Assembly (NCBI GenBank): GCA_023229785.1
Contig: JALNYV010000001.1
Span: forward strand, 186,001 to 250,000
Source: Candidatus Dojkabacteria bacterium
GTDB taxonomy: Bacteria; Patescibacteria; Dojkabacteria; SC72
Length of the DNA stretch: 64,000 nucleotides
Direction: 5' to 3'
Shown: piece after piece, positions 1 through 10,176 of the stretch
Numbering within the stretch: the first letter of the stretch is position 1
Layout of the letters: the number at the start of each line of letters is the position of its first letter
Program-made: the position numbers and the translations under genes
The notes under the pieces: generated by a model
The model's database searches: none
Seen by the model: only the letters and a program-made list of their open reading frames with translations
Told to the model about the DNA's origin: nothing

Positions 1-2455
1 GTGGCTGTCTTAGCTTTATCTTTTGAGTATCCCTTATATTAAGTCCTAAGGTTGCTGCATCTTTAACAAGTTGCATATTTGAAAGGATTTCCTCATCAAA
101 AGGTTTTCCTTCAGGATATTCACACAGATGTATTGACTGTGGAGCGTTAATTTTTAGATTTACTACGAGATTTTGATAAATTTCTTCGGTTAAAAATGGC
201 ATTATTGGAGCCATTAATTTAGTTAAATCCAAAAGAACGTAGTAAAGGGTATTAAGTGCATCAACATCTCCTTGCTTAAATCTGTCTCTATTCCTTCTAA
301 TGTACCAAGTAGACAAATCTACTACATATTTTTCTATTTTTTCACCCACTGTTTGAAACTTATATGTATCAAAAGCATCGTTAACCTCTTTTTCTAATTT
401 ATGTAAGCTACTTACTACCCACTTATCTAATGGATTAGTTAACTTACTTATATTAAACTTCTCATCTAATTCCCAATTATTTTGTTGTGCATACATTACA
501 AAATATGAATAGGTATTTACAAAAGGAAGAATGAACTGTCTTTTTGTCGCTTCCATTGGAACCCATCCAAATATTATATTCCGACCTAGTGGTGCCTGGG
601 TAAAGGTCCAACGAATGATATCACTACCTACTTTATTGGCAGCATCGTCAAAAGGAATAAAGTTCTTTTTTGTCTTGCTCATTTTTTCATTGTTCTCATC
701 TCTCATTTCTGCATATGTGAATACCTCTTTATATGGGATTTGACCCTCAAATATCACTCCAAATACAAGCATTGAGTAAAACCAAAGTCTGACCTGTTCT
801 ATGCTTTCAGTAATGAAATCAGCTGGAAACCACTTCTCCCAATATTTCTTATCTTCAAAATATGAAAGAGTTGAAAAAGGAATTACGCCAGCGTCTAACC
901 AACAGTCCCCAACATCAACTATCCTCTTTACAGAATCTCCACATTTGCGGCATTTTATTTCAATCTCATCTATCCAAGGTCTGTGAATACTCTTAAGCTT
1001 ATCAACAAGTTCAGGTTTAACCGCTAATTTCTTAAGCTCTTCTTTATCTCCAACAACGGTTACTTCTCCACACTCGCACTCATAAAAAGGAAGTGCAAGG
1101 CCATAAAATCTCTTTCTGCTAATCATCCAGTCTCCCATATTTGTTAACCAATCTTCCATTCTTTTGAGTATATAGTCTGGATACCACTTAGCCTTTCCAG
1201 CTTGCTCTTTTAATTGTCCTCGCACCTTTGAGATATTGATAAACCAGTTATTCTCTAGCCTGAACAAGCATTTCGTTTTACATCTCCAGCAGTGAGGATA
1301 GCTATGAGTATATTCCTCTGTTTTAAAAAGCACCCCTTTTTCTTTAAGGTAGTTTAGGACCTCATCTTTAACATCATGTGCATATTTCCCAGTCAAATCG
1401 CCATATCCGCCCATATATCTTCCCTGCTCGTTAAGAGGGGAAATAGCAGGAGCACCAACTTCTAGGCCTAATTCGTAGTCTTCCTGACCACAGCCAGGTG
1501 CAATATGAACTATTCCACTTCCCGTATCCTCTGTTACTAGTTTCCATTCAACTGCATAATGCTTTATTCCTTTTTGAGCTGGGATATCAAAGAGGCTTTC
1601 ATACTCCATTTTCAATATTGCACTTGCGGCAACTGGTGTTGTTTCTTTAAATCCAAGTGTTTTAGCAGATTTGGCTCCAAGATATATTGTATCTTTTCCA
1701 TCTTTAACTTTTACATAGTCATATGCAGAATTTATAGCAACAAGTACATTTGCAGCTAAGGTCCATGGGGTTGTTGTCCAAGCGAGTAGGAATTCTCCCT
1801 TCTTTCCTTTTATGGGGAACTTAACATATACAGAGGTATCTGTTACATCTTGATACCCATCGGCTTGTTCATGTTGAGAAAGACCCGTTTCACACCTTGG
1901 ACACCAAGTAGTTGCAGAATTACTCTTATATAAAAGGCCTTTTTCCTGACAAACTTTTAGAAACTTCCAGATATATAGGTTGTTGTTTTCGCTATTTGTA
2001 TAGTATGAGTTCTCCCAGTCCATAAACATCCCAAGTCTGATACTCTGATCTGTTTGTATCTTGCTGAACTTGTTTACTCTCTCTTTGCAAGCTAATGTGA
2101 ATTTATCCATTCCATATTCAAAGATATCTTTTTTACTGTTAAAGCCTAAGTCTTTTTCAACTTCAACTTCTACCCAAAGTCCTTGGCAGTCAAATCCCAT
2201 TTGATATCTCTGCTCATAGCCCTTCATTGTTTTATATCTAGTAACAAAATCCTTATATGCTCTTCCCCATGCATGGTGTAAGCCCATTTGATTGTTTGCT
2301 GTGATTGGACCATCAATAAAAGAGAAGGTTCTCTTACTTTTCTCATTCTTCTTCATATACTTTTCTACAATTCCTTCTTTCTTCCAAAAGTCTAGTATTG
2401 TTTTTTCCATTGCAACAAAATCTATTTTGTTATCTACATTTTTTAGTTTTGACAT
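1..2455 (-). CDS. ileS: Isoleucyl-tRNA synthetase (3' end cut by window edge)
   Basis: Charges tRNA-Ile with isoleucine in the cytoplasm. I translated the minus strand from the ATG at 2455; the frame stays open to position 1, so about 818 residues are present and the C-terminus is missing. Visible landmarks are the N-terminal GPITANN segment followed by a HIGH-type motif in the form LHHAWG, the TTPWTLAANV segment of the editing-domain border, and KMSKTKKN (the KMSKS loop) near 650-680 on the plus-strand numbering. Internal zinc-type CxxC pairs are also present (WCPRC, CWRC). The motif set matches the IleRS2-like, eukaryote-type subclass. A T-box leader lies directly upstream, so expression is probably controlled by uncharged tRNA-Ile. 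Confidence 0.95.
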   Translation of the reverse strand, partial: MSKLKNVDNKIDFVAMEKTILDFWKKEGIVEKYMKKNEKSKRTFSFIDGPITANNQMGLHHAWGRAYKDFVTRYKTMKGYEQRYQMGFDCQGLWVEVEVEKDLGFNSKKDIFEYGMDKFTLACKERVNKFSKIQTDQSIRLGMFMDWENSYYTNSENNNLYIWKFLKVCQEKGLLYKSNSATTWCPRCETGLSQHEQADGYQDVTDTSVYVKFPIKGKKGEFLLAWTTTPWTLAANVLVAINSAYDYVKVKDGKDTIYLGAKSAKTLGFKETTPVAASAILKMEYESLFDIPAQKGIKHYAVEWKLVTEDTGSGIVHIAPGCGQEDYELGLEVGAPAISPLNEQGRYMGGYGDLTGKYAHDVKDEVLNYLKEKGVLFKTEEYTHSYPHCWRCKTKCLFRLENNWFINISKVRGQLKEQAGKAKWYPDYILKRMEDWLTNMGDWMISRKRFYGLALPFYECECGEVTVVGDKEELKKLAVKPELVDKLKSIHRPWIDEIEIKCRKCGDSVKRIVDVGDCWLDAGVIPFSTLSYFEDKKYWEKWFPADFITESIEQVRLWFYSMLVFGVIFEGQIPYKEVFTYAEMRDENNEKMSKTKKNFIPFDDAANKVGSDIIRWTFTQAPLGRNIIFGWVPMEATKRQFILPFVNTYSYFVMYAQQNNWELDEKFNISKLTNPLDKWVVSSLHKLEKEVNDAFDTYKFQTVGEKIEKYVVDLSTWYIRRNRDRFKQGDVDALNTLYYVLLDLTKLMAPIMPFLTEEIYQNLVVNLKINAPQSIHLCEYPEGKPFDEEILSNMQLVKDAATLGLNIRDTQKIKLRQP

Positions 2456-2690
2456 GTTTTTATACATAAAATAAAAAGCCCCTCTATTAAGAATCTACCA
2501 TATTTAGATAAACTCTTAACAGAGGGGTGAACTTACAATATTGTAGTACACGGTACCACCCTCACTTTTTCTCAACCACATTCATGGTTTAGTCATTTCC
2601 TACAGTGACATCTGTTGGGTTCTACTTCTAATTTCTTAGTTTCTTCCCAATGCTCGCTAGTGATATCTAGGTCGTTACATTAGAGAGAGT
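2456..2690 (-). promoter_or_regulatory. T-box riboswitch leader of ileS
   Basis: On the minus strand the leader contains the T-box sequence AGGGTGGTACCGTG (plus 2550-2563), the signature that pairs with the tRNA acceptor end. Its GAGGGTG half can pair with CACCCCTC (plus 2520-2527) as an antiterminator, in competition with the terminator just downstream. The 5' part is short, so this may be a reduced stem I. An ATC triplet at minus 2664-2662 is a possible isoleucine specifier, but I could not fold stem I with certainty. Confidence 0.9.
2472..2527 (-). terminator. Rho-independent terminator of the ileS T-box
   Basis: Minus-strand stem CCCCTCTGTTAAGAG pairs with CTTAATAGAGGGG across a loop of roughly 22 nt and is followed by CTTTTTATTTT. 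It ends about 17 nt before the ileS start. The left arm overlaps the antiterminator partner, as expected of a transcriptional T-box switch. Confidence 0.85.
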
Positions 2691-2693
2691 ATA

Positions 2694-4172
2694 TCAAAAA
2701 GGGAAAGTAAGTCGCAAGCGTTCCTTAATCAGTCTCTTTATCTTAGGAGGAATGTTTCTCAAGCCTTTATATGTCTCATATAGGGCAAGAAGAATTGCCG
2801 CAGACATAATGATAAGGGGCGATTTTGTATCTCTTTTCTCGGCACTTTGAGCAACAACGTTTGAAAACGCCATAAGATTATTCTCATTTAAGACAATTCC
2901 TGGATTAATAATCTGTGGTGTAATAATGTCCCCATCACTAAAAAAGATTACATTATTTCCATCTACTTGTATCATCATCTTGCTACTAAAAAAGCCTGTA
3001 AAAGAGATCCTTTCCCAAATTGATTGCTGTATTTCTTCAGGAATTTCAACTCCTGCTGCTTTAAGGTTTTCAAAGAACAATGCTTGGTTATATGTGCATC
3101 CCCTGGCAATAAATGTTAGCAATCCTACCCCATTATTATCAATATCTATAGTTCTGTTTACTCTGCACCCGCGTTCTGAAAATATTTCTTCAGTTTGAAC
3201 TGGAATAGCTCTTTCAGGTGGAAGTGCCGTAGGAGTTGGTAAAGGTGTCGGTTGCAGAGTAGGCTGAACAACACCCTCAAGGGCAGAAATTGGAGAGGGT
3301 GTTGGCTCTTCCAAAAGAACGGCGTCAGAAAAGGTCATTGCATAATTTAAAGCATCAACCAACTGCCGCCAAGGAACTCCGTAAAAATTTTCTAATTCAT
3401 CTAAACGGAGTCTTCCATTTTGAAAAATTGAACTTCGGTTATATGATGTGCATTTCCCGCTTAAAGAACTAACTGTATCAGCATAGCTATAGTCTCTATC
3501 GCATAAGTTATATGCTTGAAGAGCGTCAGGGGTGAAACCATATGTCTTTAACATTTCCTCTGTATATCCAATCGAATATAGATACTCAAATACCTTATCT
3601 ACTACAATTACTCCGCCTTCAAATTGAACTGCTTCAATTTTTCCATTTTCTCCATAAACTGGATAACAGGTAAGATTTTCAGATGGACATAGATCAATTA
3701 TCTCGCTTTGTTTTACTGGATTGTCTTTTTCTAAATCTCTCATTTTTGTTTGGAAGATTTCTCCAGAAGAAGGGGTAACAAATAGCATACCCGACATAAA
3801 TAAAACCGTTGATAATGCCCCAGGAGCCTTACCAAAATACTTCTGCATTAATTGAGAATTAAATTCGATATTGGGATTAGCTATCGCAACATCGATATTT
3901 TCAAAAGAGATATTCTTTTCATTCAAACCGTTTCTAACAACATCAGTAAACCACTCCATTCCAACTTCGTCATTAATGTCCACTCCTATATGGTAAGGAA
4001 TTTCTCCTAAATTTCCTTCAACAAACACCTTATTATCTTCTATTGGGAATTTCACATCTTTAAGAGAGCCTTCTTCATCAATACAACTAATCAGAACAAA
4101 CTTGCCCTCTGGAGAGGAAACAATATGAGATGATTCATTTTGTAATTCTTTTTCAAAATCAGAACTTGCCAT
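2694..4172 (-). CDS. Hypothetical protein with Pro/Thr-rich linker and C-terminal hydrophobic segment
   Basis: I do not recognise the family. The 492 residues fall into an N-terminal mixed alpha/beta region (about 1-290), a low-complexity Pro/Thr/Leu linker (about 295-335, repeats of PTP and PTPLPTP), a second globular region, and one hydrophobic stretch near 450-466 (IIMSAAILLALYETY) followed by a basic tail (PPKIKRLIKERLR). There is no obvious N-terminal signal peptide, so a C-terminal tail anchor is a possibility. Cysteines are scattered without a metal-binding spacing. It lies upstream of the ileS T-box on the same strand and its stop falls at the beginning of that leader, so readthrough into ileS cannot be excluded. 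Confidence 0.75.
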   Translation of the reverse strand: MASSDFEKELQNESSHIVSSPEGKFVLISCIDEEGSLKDVKFPIEDNKVFVEGNLGEIPYHIGVDINDEVGMEWFTDVVRNGLNEKNISFENIDVAIANPNIEFNSQLMQKYFGKAPGALSTVLFMSGMLFVTPSSGEIFQTKMRDLEKDNPVKQSEIIDLCPSENLTCYPVYGENGKIEAVQFEGGVIVVDKVFEYLYSIGYTEEMLKTYGFTPDALQAYNLCDRDYSYADTVSSLSGKCTSYNRSSIFQNGRLRLDELENFYGVPWRQLVDALNYAMTFSDAVLLEEPTPSPISALEGVVQPTLQPTPLPTPTALPPERAIPVQTEEIFSERGCRVNRTIDIDNNGVGLLTFIARGCTYNQALFFENLKAAGVEIPEEIQQSIWERISFTGFFSSKMMIQVDGNNVIFFSDGDIITPQIINPGIVLNENNLMAFSNVVAQSAEKRDTKSPLIIMSAAILLALYETYKGLRNIPPKIKRLIKERLRLTFPF

Positions 4173-4290
4173 TTGTTATTATACTATAGGATTTAGTTGG
4201 ATTCAAACAGTAAAACACTGCTGTGATATACTACTTTAATATATCTATCTAGAAAACAGTAACAATGCTGAGAATTTAATTGGAAAGTTA

Positions 4291-4296
4291 TATAAT
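4291..4296 (+). promoter_or_regulatory. -10 box of ung, probably leaderless
   Basis: TATAAT lies with only 5 nt between it and the ung ATG at 4302. A start site at the usual distance from the -10 would fall on or next to the start codon. No ribosome binding site fits in that space. Confidence 0.55.
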
Positions 4297-4301
4297 TAAC
4301 T

Positions 4302-4964
4302 ATGGATGTAAGAATAGAAGAAAGTTGGAAGAAAAGATTAAAAGATGAGTTTGAAAAAGAATATTTCAAACAACTAACAGAGTTTGTAAAAGAAGAATAT
4401 AAAAGCAAAAAGATATATCCCAAACCAAGTCAAATATTTAATGCATTTGAATTTTGCTCTTTTGATGATGTAAAAGTAGTTATTTTAGGACAAGATCCTT
4501 ACCATGGTGTAAACCAAGCAAATGGCTTATGTTTTTCAGTAAACGATGGAGTTGCGATACCCCCTTCCCTTCAAAACATATATAAAGAGCTAAAAAATGA
4601 TCTTGGAATTACCTCTCCAGAAACGGGTAATCTTGATAGATGGGCAAAGCAAGGAGTACTTCTCTTAAATTCAACACTCACTGTTGTGGCAAACTCACCT
4701 GCAAGTCACCAAGGAAAAGGCTGGGAAGAATTTACTGATTCTGTCATTAAAAAATTATCTGATGAAAAAGAAAATCTAGTGTTTATTCTCTGGGGTGCTT
4801 ATGCTAAAAAGAAAGGTGAGGTAATAGATAGAAGTAAACACTTTGTGATTGAATCAGCACATCCATCTCCATTTTCAGCAAATTACGGATTTTTCAAAAG
4901 CAAGCCATTCAGTAAAACAAATTATTATTTAAAGGAAAAAGGAATCACTGAAATCAAGTGGTAG
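4302..4964 (+). CDS. ung: Uracil-DNA glycosylase (family 1)
   Basis: Removes uracil from DNA as the first step of base excision repair. At 220 residues it has the usual length of bacterial Ung. The water-activating motif GQDPYHG is at residues 63-69 (catalytic Asp65), and the DNA-intercalation loop HPSPFSAN starts at His187. The start is chosen because it directly follows a TATAAT box. The gene is convergent with acd: its TAG ends at 4964 and the stop of acd begins at 4965, with no base between them. Confidence 0.97.
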   Translation: MDVRIEESWKKRLKDEFEKEYFKQLTEFVKEEYKSKKIYPKPSQIFNAFEFCSFDDVKVVILGQDPYHGVNQANGLCFSVNDGVAIPPSLQNIYKELKNDLGITSPETGNLDRWAKQGVLLLNSTLTVVANSPASHQGKGWEEFTDSVIKKLSDEKENLVFILWGAYAKKKGEVIDRSKHFVIESAHPSPFSANYGFFKSKPFSKTNYYLKEKGITEIKW

Positions 4965-7073
4965 TTACTTTGATACAAATATCTTTACATCAATCGCAAT
5001 TACATCATTTTCATCAATAAACAAAGGATTTATATCCATACTCTCTATCTCAGGATATAAAACAACTAATCTTTGTATTGCTTCAATCGTTTGGATTAAT
5101 CTTGCAATTGCGAGAGGAGATTCTCCTCTAAATCCTAGGAGTATCTTTGATACCTTTGTCTTAGAAATAGATTTAATAATTTGGTTTTTTGTCGCAGGAA
5201 CAAGGGTAAACTCATGGTCATTATATACTTCGGTATATACACCTCCTGTTCCGAATAATATCAAATGTCCGAATCCTTTTTTAGATGTATACACATCAGA
5301 AAAGCCATCTCTTTTTGCTCCAATAATCAATTCCTGTTTTTTGCTCATTTGCTTTTGAATTAGCAATTTCTCTGGTATATGCTTTATACTTTTCTCTACC
5401 AAAACAGCTAGGTCAGTAAATGATTGAATTAGTTCTTCTTGATTTCTAATATTTGTTATTAACGCTTTTAAATCTGTCTTATGAGAGATTAAGAAGTTTG
5501 GAGCTTTCATTACAACTGGGTATTTATCCTGTGCAAAGGCTAATGCTTCCTCAACAGTTTTACATAAAACTTGAGGAGGAAGAGTAATTCCAACCTCTTG
5601 GATCATTTTTTCAATCAATTCATCTGGGAGTGTTGTTGTTTGAGGCTGAAGAAGATTCTTAACTTCCTCTCTATACTGCCCTTTACCTAGGTCTTTTAAT
5701 ATACTCCCTACACTCTCCCTGTTTTCTTTCCAAAATCCAAAATTACTCATTGCGGAAATAACTGATACTGCTTGCTCTATATCATTGTAGACAGGAATAT
5801 GGTTTTCAAGAAGCATCTTGCTTCCTATTGTTACACTTTTCTCACCCAAATATACCGGAAATATTGGTTTATCTGATTTTTTAATTTCATCAATTATGAC
5901 TTGAGATGTTTTCTCTATTTCAGTCACAAATTGAGGTGTTAAAAGAAGCAGTATGGCATCGACATTGCTATCGTTTATGACACTTTTAAGTGCAACCTCA
6001 TATCTATCAGCTGTGGCATCCCCAACGACATCAATAGGATTGTGTATATTTGCAGTTTCAGGAAGTAATTGTGATAATTCGGACATAGTTTGCTCTGAGA
6101 GTTTCGCCATTTTCATTCCTTTTTCAATAATCAAGTCAGTAGCAATAATTGCTGGACCACCAGCATTAGTTACAACGGCAATTCTGTTTCCCTTGGGAAG
6201 ATTAAGCCAAGAGAAACCCATCATCAGATTGAACATGTCTGAAATTGATTCTGTTAAGATAATCCCATGTTGACCTACTGCAGTATTAAAAACTTCAGTT
6301 TCTCCAGCAATTGAACCTGTATGAGATTGTATTGCAGATCTTGCCTCCTTACTCTTACCAGGCTTTAAAATAATAAAAGGCTTTGGGTCAAGAGACGTTT
6401 CATACTGGTCTATTAGTTTTTTACCAAATGAAATTTCTTCAAGATATGCTGAAAGCACTCTTACGTTTTCTTCTTTAAGAAAATATTCAAGCAAGTCATT
6501 TTCATTTATGTCTTCTTTATTTCCAATAGAAACAAAATGTGAGAAGCCTAAATTGCTCGGAATCGCTTTATCAAGTAGTGCAGTACATATCGCACCAGAT
6601 TGAGAAATGAAAGCAATATTGCCCTTAGTAGGAGCCCCTGCTGCAAAGGTTAAGTTTATTTTATTTTCTAAATCCATAAAACCTAAACAATTTGGTCCAA
6701 GAATTCTCATACCAGCTTCCTTTGCAATAGCTAATATTTCTTTTTCAAGTTTTTTTCCTTCTTCATTTATCTCACCAAATCCAGCTGTAACAATTACAAT
6801 ATCTTTCACAAGTTTTTTTGCACATGTTATTACAACATCTTTTACACCTTGTTTTGGAATTGCAATACATACAACATCAATCTCTTCTGAAATTGAATCA
6901 ATAGAGGGATAGCATTTAGAACCATTGAGCTGTTCATACTTAGGATTTACTAAAAAGATCTTTCCTGCAAATCCGCCATTCGTTAGGTTTTTATATATTG
7001 CACTACCAATTTTATTTGGCTGTTCAGATACACCCACAATTGCTATAGATTTTGCATTAAACAAATCATTCAT
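4965..7073 (-). CDS. acd: ADP-forming acetyl/acyl-CoA synthetase, fused alpha-beta chain
   Basis: Converts acetyl-CoA (or other acyl-CoA), ADP and phosphate to the acid, CoA and ATP by substrate-level phosphorylation. The 702-residue chain has an N-terminal CoA-binding Rossmann domain (1-130, with GPNCLG at 126-131), a succinyl-CoA-ligase-like domain carrying the phosphorylated histidine in SHTGS (His251), and a C-terminal ATP-grasp domain (about 480-702). The alpha and beta parts are one polypeptide, as in many archaea and CPR bacteria. It is the last gene of pflB-pflA-acd, with its ATG overlapping the pflA stop by one base (TAATG). This supports acetyl-CoA made by PflB as its substrate. Confidence 0.94.
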   Translation of the reverse strand: MNDLFNAKSIAIVGVSEQPNKIGSAIYKNLTNGGFAGKIFLVNPKYEQLNGSKCYPSIDSISEEIDVVCIAIPKQGVKDVVITCAKKLVKDIVIVTAGFGEINEEGKKLEKEILAIAKEAGMRILGPNCLGFMDLENKINLTFAAGAPTKGNIAFISQSGAICTALLDKAIPSNLGFSHFVSIGNKEDINENDLLEYFLKEENVRVLSAYLEEISFGKKLIDQYETSLDPKPFIILKPGKSKEARSAIQSHTGSIAGETEVFNTAVGQHGIILTESISDMFNLMMGFSWLNLPKGNRIAVVTNAGGPAIIATDLIIEKGMKMAKLSEQTMSELSQLLPETANIHNPIDVVGDATADRYEVALKSVINDSNVDAILLLLTPQFVTEIEKTSQVIIDEIKKSDKPIFPVYLGEKSVTIGSKMLLENHIPVYNDIEQAVSVISAMSNFGFWKENRESVGSILKDLGKGQYREEVKNLLQPQTTTLPDELIEKMIQEVGITLPPQVLCKTVEEALAFAQDKYPVVMKAPNFLISHKTDLKALITNIRNQEELIQSFTDLAVLVEKSIKHIPEKLLIQKQMSKKQELIIGAKRDGFSDVYTSKKGFGHLILFGTGGVYTEVYNDHEFTLVPATKNQIIKSISKTKVSKILLGFRGESPLAIARLIQTIEAIQRLVVLYPEIESMDINPLFIDENDVIAIDVKIFVSK

Positions 7074-7819
7074 TAAAATCTATCAACATAAGAACTTAAT
7101 ATCTTCTTTACTTTTTCAACATCTTCGTTGCTAGCCTCTGGGATTCCTTCAAGAGAGTAATGTCCGAATATTTCAATCCATTTCTGCTTTCCAATAGTAC
7201 TGTAAGGAAGCAATTCTACTCTTTCTAAATTCTTTATTCCCTTTATATAACTTCCTAGTTTCTCGATATGCTCTTTTGCATCTGTTATTCCTGGAATTAT
7301 TACAAACCTGATCCTTATTCTTTTACCTTCTTTAGTTAATAATTTATCCAAATCCTTTATATTATTTAATATTTCTACATTACTTCTCCCTACCAGTTCT
7401 TTATGCACATCGTCATCCATATGTTTTACAGATATCATCCATAAATCCACGAATGGAACTAATGCTTTTATATTTTCAAACTCAGCTGTGGCAGATGTAT
7501 CAATAACGACATGCACATCATTCTTTTTTAATAATCTAACACACTCCAAAAGAAATTCACTCTGAGAAAGTGGCTCTCCACCGCTAAAGGTAACCCCACC
7601 TCTAGTGTTTTCACCATCTTTCCAATACTCTTTGTTTTTCATAACCTCTTCAACTACTTCTTCTGACGTGTACTCTGTTCCCCCTTTAGAAATAGCACAA
7701 TCAACATTATGACAATACTTACATCGATTCGGACATCCTTGGAGGAAAACAACAGTCCTAATCCCAGGTCCGTCTAATGTTCCAAATGATTCAATTGAAT
7801 GGACTAATCCTGTTTTCAT
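7073..7819 (-). CDS. pflA: Pyruvate formate-lyase activating enzyme (radical SAM)
   Basis: Generates the glycyl radical on PflB using a [4Fe-4S] cluster and S-adenosylmethionine. The radical-SAM motif GCPNRCKYC places the cluster cysteines at 29, 33 and 36. A glycine-rich TFSGGEPL segment follows at about 79-86, as expected. The 248 residues match the family length, and there is no extra ferredoxin-type insert, so it is the short PflA type. Its ATG overlaps the end of pflB (ATGA) and its stop overlaps the start of acd, which means the three genes are probably translated together. Confidence 0.96.
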   Translation of the reverse strand: MKTGLVHSIESFGTLDGPGIRTVVFLQGCPNRCKYCHNVDCAISKGGTEYTSEEVVEEVMKNKEYWKDGENTRGGVTFSGGEPLSQSEFLLECVRLLKKNDVHVVIDTSATAEFENIKALVPFVDLWMISVKHMDDDVHKELVGRSNVEILNNIKDLDKLLTKEGKRIRIRFVIIPGITDAKEHIEKLGSYIKGIKNLERVELLPYSTIGKQKWIEIFGHYSLEGIPEASNEDVEKVKKILSSYVDRF

Positions 7820-10113
7820 AGCATGTTTGTACTAGTTATATTAGACATATGATCATGGAATGTTCTAGCAATAACCTCATCTTGTTGAACCTTATTTAAA
7901 TGAGTGAAGAGTACAGCATATCCACTAACACGAATAGTTAGTTGCGGGTAATTTTCAGGGTGCGCTTGAGCATCAATTAATAGCTCTTTGTTTAATACAT
8001 TTACATTTAAGTGATGGGCTTGTTTTCCTTGAAAATATCCATCCATTAGTTGCACAAGATTTTGTGTTTGTTCCTCAAATGATTTTCCAAGAGATTGCGG
8101 AACTATCGAAAATGTGTTTGATATTCCATCCATACAATCTTCATATTTAATTGCTGCAACAGAGTTAAGGGAGGCTATAGCACCTTTGCTATCTCTTTTG
8201 TGCATTGGATTTGCCCCAGGTGCAAACGGTTGTCCATCAACTCTTCCATCAGGAGTTGCTCCTGTTGCATTTCCATAAACAACATTTGAAGTAATGGTTA
8301 GTATTGACAGTGTATGTATCGCATTTCTATATGTTGGATATTTTCTCAAAAACCCAATAAATGCTTTTGTGACATCAGTAGCAATACTGTCCACCCTACT
8401 ATCATCATTTCCGAATTTCGGAAAATCTCCTATAATTTCATATCTACTTGCCACCCCAGCTTCATTCCAAATAGGCTTAACTTTCGCAAATTTAATTGCA
8501 CTCAAACTGTCAACAACAACAGATAGCCCAGCTGCACCGAAAGCGATTAGCCTTCGAACCTGCGGGTCGTGCAATGCCATCTCCATGCTCTCGTAGTGAT
8601 ACTTATCATGCATAAAATGAATAATGTTCATTGTATTTACGTATCTTTGAGCCAACCAATCTAAAACCCTCATGTAGGACGACCAAACCTCATCGAAATT
8701 CAGGTATTCTGACTTATTAAGAGCAGAAAGCCCTGGAATAATTACTTCTCCCCCAGCAATGGCTTCTACTTTTCCAAGTGTTGCCGTTGGATTGGGAACT
8801 AAAGGCTCTTCTCTCCCTCCGTTTATGGCTAAAAGTAAAGCCTTAACAAGGTTTGCTCTAGCGCCAAACAGTTGCATATCTTTTCCAATCTTCATTGCAG
8901 ATACACAACAGGCTATTGCGTAATCGTCAGAGAAGTCTTTTTTCATCAAATCATCATTCTCGTATTGTATTGTACAAGACTTTATAGATTGCTTACTACA
9001 ATATGCTTTCCAAGCTGGTGGAAGGTTCTTTCCCCAAAGAACTGTCAGATTTGGCTCTGGATGGTTACCAAGATTACTAAGTGTGTTCAAAAATCTGAAA
9101 GAAGTCTTTGTTACTAATGCATTTCCATCTATATTACTTCCCCCCAGAGTTAGTGTTACCCAATTAGGGCCTCCGGCAAAGAGCTCATCATACTCAGGAG
9201 TTCTAAGAAACCTTACCATTCGAAGCTTTAATACAAAATCATCAATCATCTCTTGAATTTGGCTTTCATTATATTTTCCGCCTGCTAGATCTCGCTGAGA
9301 ATAGATATCAATGAATGAATCCAACCTCCCAATTGACATTGCTGCACCGTCTTGTTGCTTAACAGCTGCTAAATATCCAAAATATATCCATTGAATAGCC
9401 TCTTTAGTATCTGTTGCAGAAGCAGAGATATCAAACCCATAGCTACTTGCCATCATTTTCAACTCGTTTAATGCCTTTATTTGCTCCCAAACTTCCTCTC
9501 TTAACCTAATATTTTCCTCTGTCATGTCTGTTGAAAAGTTTTCTAGAAATTTCTCCCTGTCTTTTACTAAGAAATCAACTCCGTAAAGAGCAACTCTTCT
9601 ATAATCTCCTATTATTCTCCCTCTGCTATAGTTATCTGGAAGACCAGTTAAAATCCGCTTACTCCTAAGTAATCTAAGTTCTTTGTTATATACACTAAAT
9701 ACCCCATCATTGTGAGTTTTCCTATATTTAGTAAATATTTCCGATATTTTAGGGTTGATTTTATATCCATACGCCCCAGCCGCCCTTTCAACAAGCTTTA
9801 TCCCTCCGTTTGCCATAAACGACCTCTTTAAAGGAGATTCAGTTTGAAGACCAACTATTATCTCATTCTCTTTATCTAAATACCCAGGTGCATGACTAAT
9901 TATTGAAGAAGGAGTGTCCACATCAACACCCAATACTCCACCCTTTTCTCTTTCTTTATTAAATAACTCCTGCACTTTTTGTGAAATTACTTTCGTTCTA
10001 TCAGTTGGGCCAACTAAAAATGACTCGTCGCCTGTATAAGGGGAAACATTCTTTTGCAAAAAATCTCTAATATTTACTTCAGATTGCCAAAGGCCTCCTA
10101 CAAACTCACTCAT
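7816..10113 (-). CDS. pflB: Formate C-acetyltransferase (pyruvate formate-lyase)
   Basis: Splits pyruvate with CoA into acetyl-CoA and formate under anaerobic conditions. The adjacent catalytic cysteines are at 402-403 in ACCVS, and the glycyl-radical site is Gly731 in RVSGYAV near the C-terminus. Length (765 residues) agrees with true PFL. The paired cysteines argue against a glycerol or choline TMA lyase, which have one. It leads the operon with pflA and acd. This gives a pyruvate to acetate route yielding formate and one ATP. The upstream gene on the same strand ends 63 bp away. Confidence 0.97.
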   Translation of the reverse strand: MSEFVGGLWQSEVNIRDFLQKNVSPYTGDESFLVGPTDRTKVISQKVQELFNKEREKGGVLGVDVDTPSSIISHAPGYLDKENEIIVGLQTESPLKRSFMANGGIKLVERAAGAYGYKINPKISEIFTKYRKTHNDGVFSVYNKELRLLRSKRILTGLPDNYSRGRIIGDYRRVALYGVDFLVKDREKFLENFSTDMTEENIRLREEVWEQIKALNELKMMASSYGFDISASATDTKEAIQWIYFGYLAAVKQQDGAAMSIGRLDSFIDIYSQRDLAGGKYNESQIQEMIDDFVLKLRMVRFLRTPEYDELFAGGPNWVTLTLGGSNIDGNALVTKTSFRFLNTLSNLGNHPEPNLTVLWGKNLPPAWKAYCSKQSIKSCTIQYENDDLMKKDFSDDYAIACCVSAMKIGKDMQLFGARANLVKALLLAINGGREEPLVPNPTATLGKVEAIAGGEVIIPGLSALNKSEYLNFDEVWSSYMRVLDWLAQRYVNTMNIIHFMHDKYHYESMEMALHDPQVRRLIAFGAAGLSVVVDSLSAIKFAKVKPIWNEAGVASRYEIIGDFPKFGNDDSRVDSIATDVTKAFIGFLRKYPTYRNAIHTLSILTITSNVVYGNATGATPDGRVDGQPFAPGANPMHKRDSKGAIASLNSVAAIKYEDCMDGISNTFSIVPQSLGKSFEEQTQNLVQLMDGYFQGKQAHHLNVNVLNKELLIDAQAHPENYPQLTIRVSGYAVLFTHLNKVQQDEVIARTFHDHMSNITSTNML

Positions 10114-10176
10114 TTATTGGGCAGTTAAATTACTATTATTAGATTATCACGAGGGGAAACCTGTTACAAGAAACAA

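Noticed and set aside
4193..4423. Minus-strand ORF over the ung start
   Set aside because: Antisense to ung and its promoter; low-complexity Ser/Phe composition.
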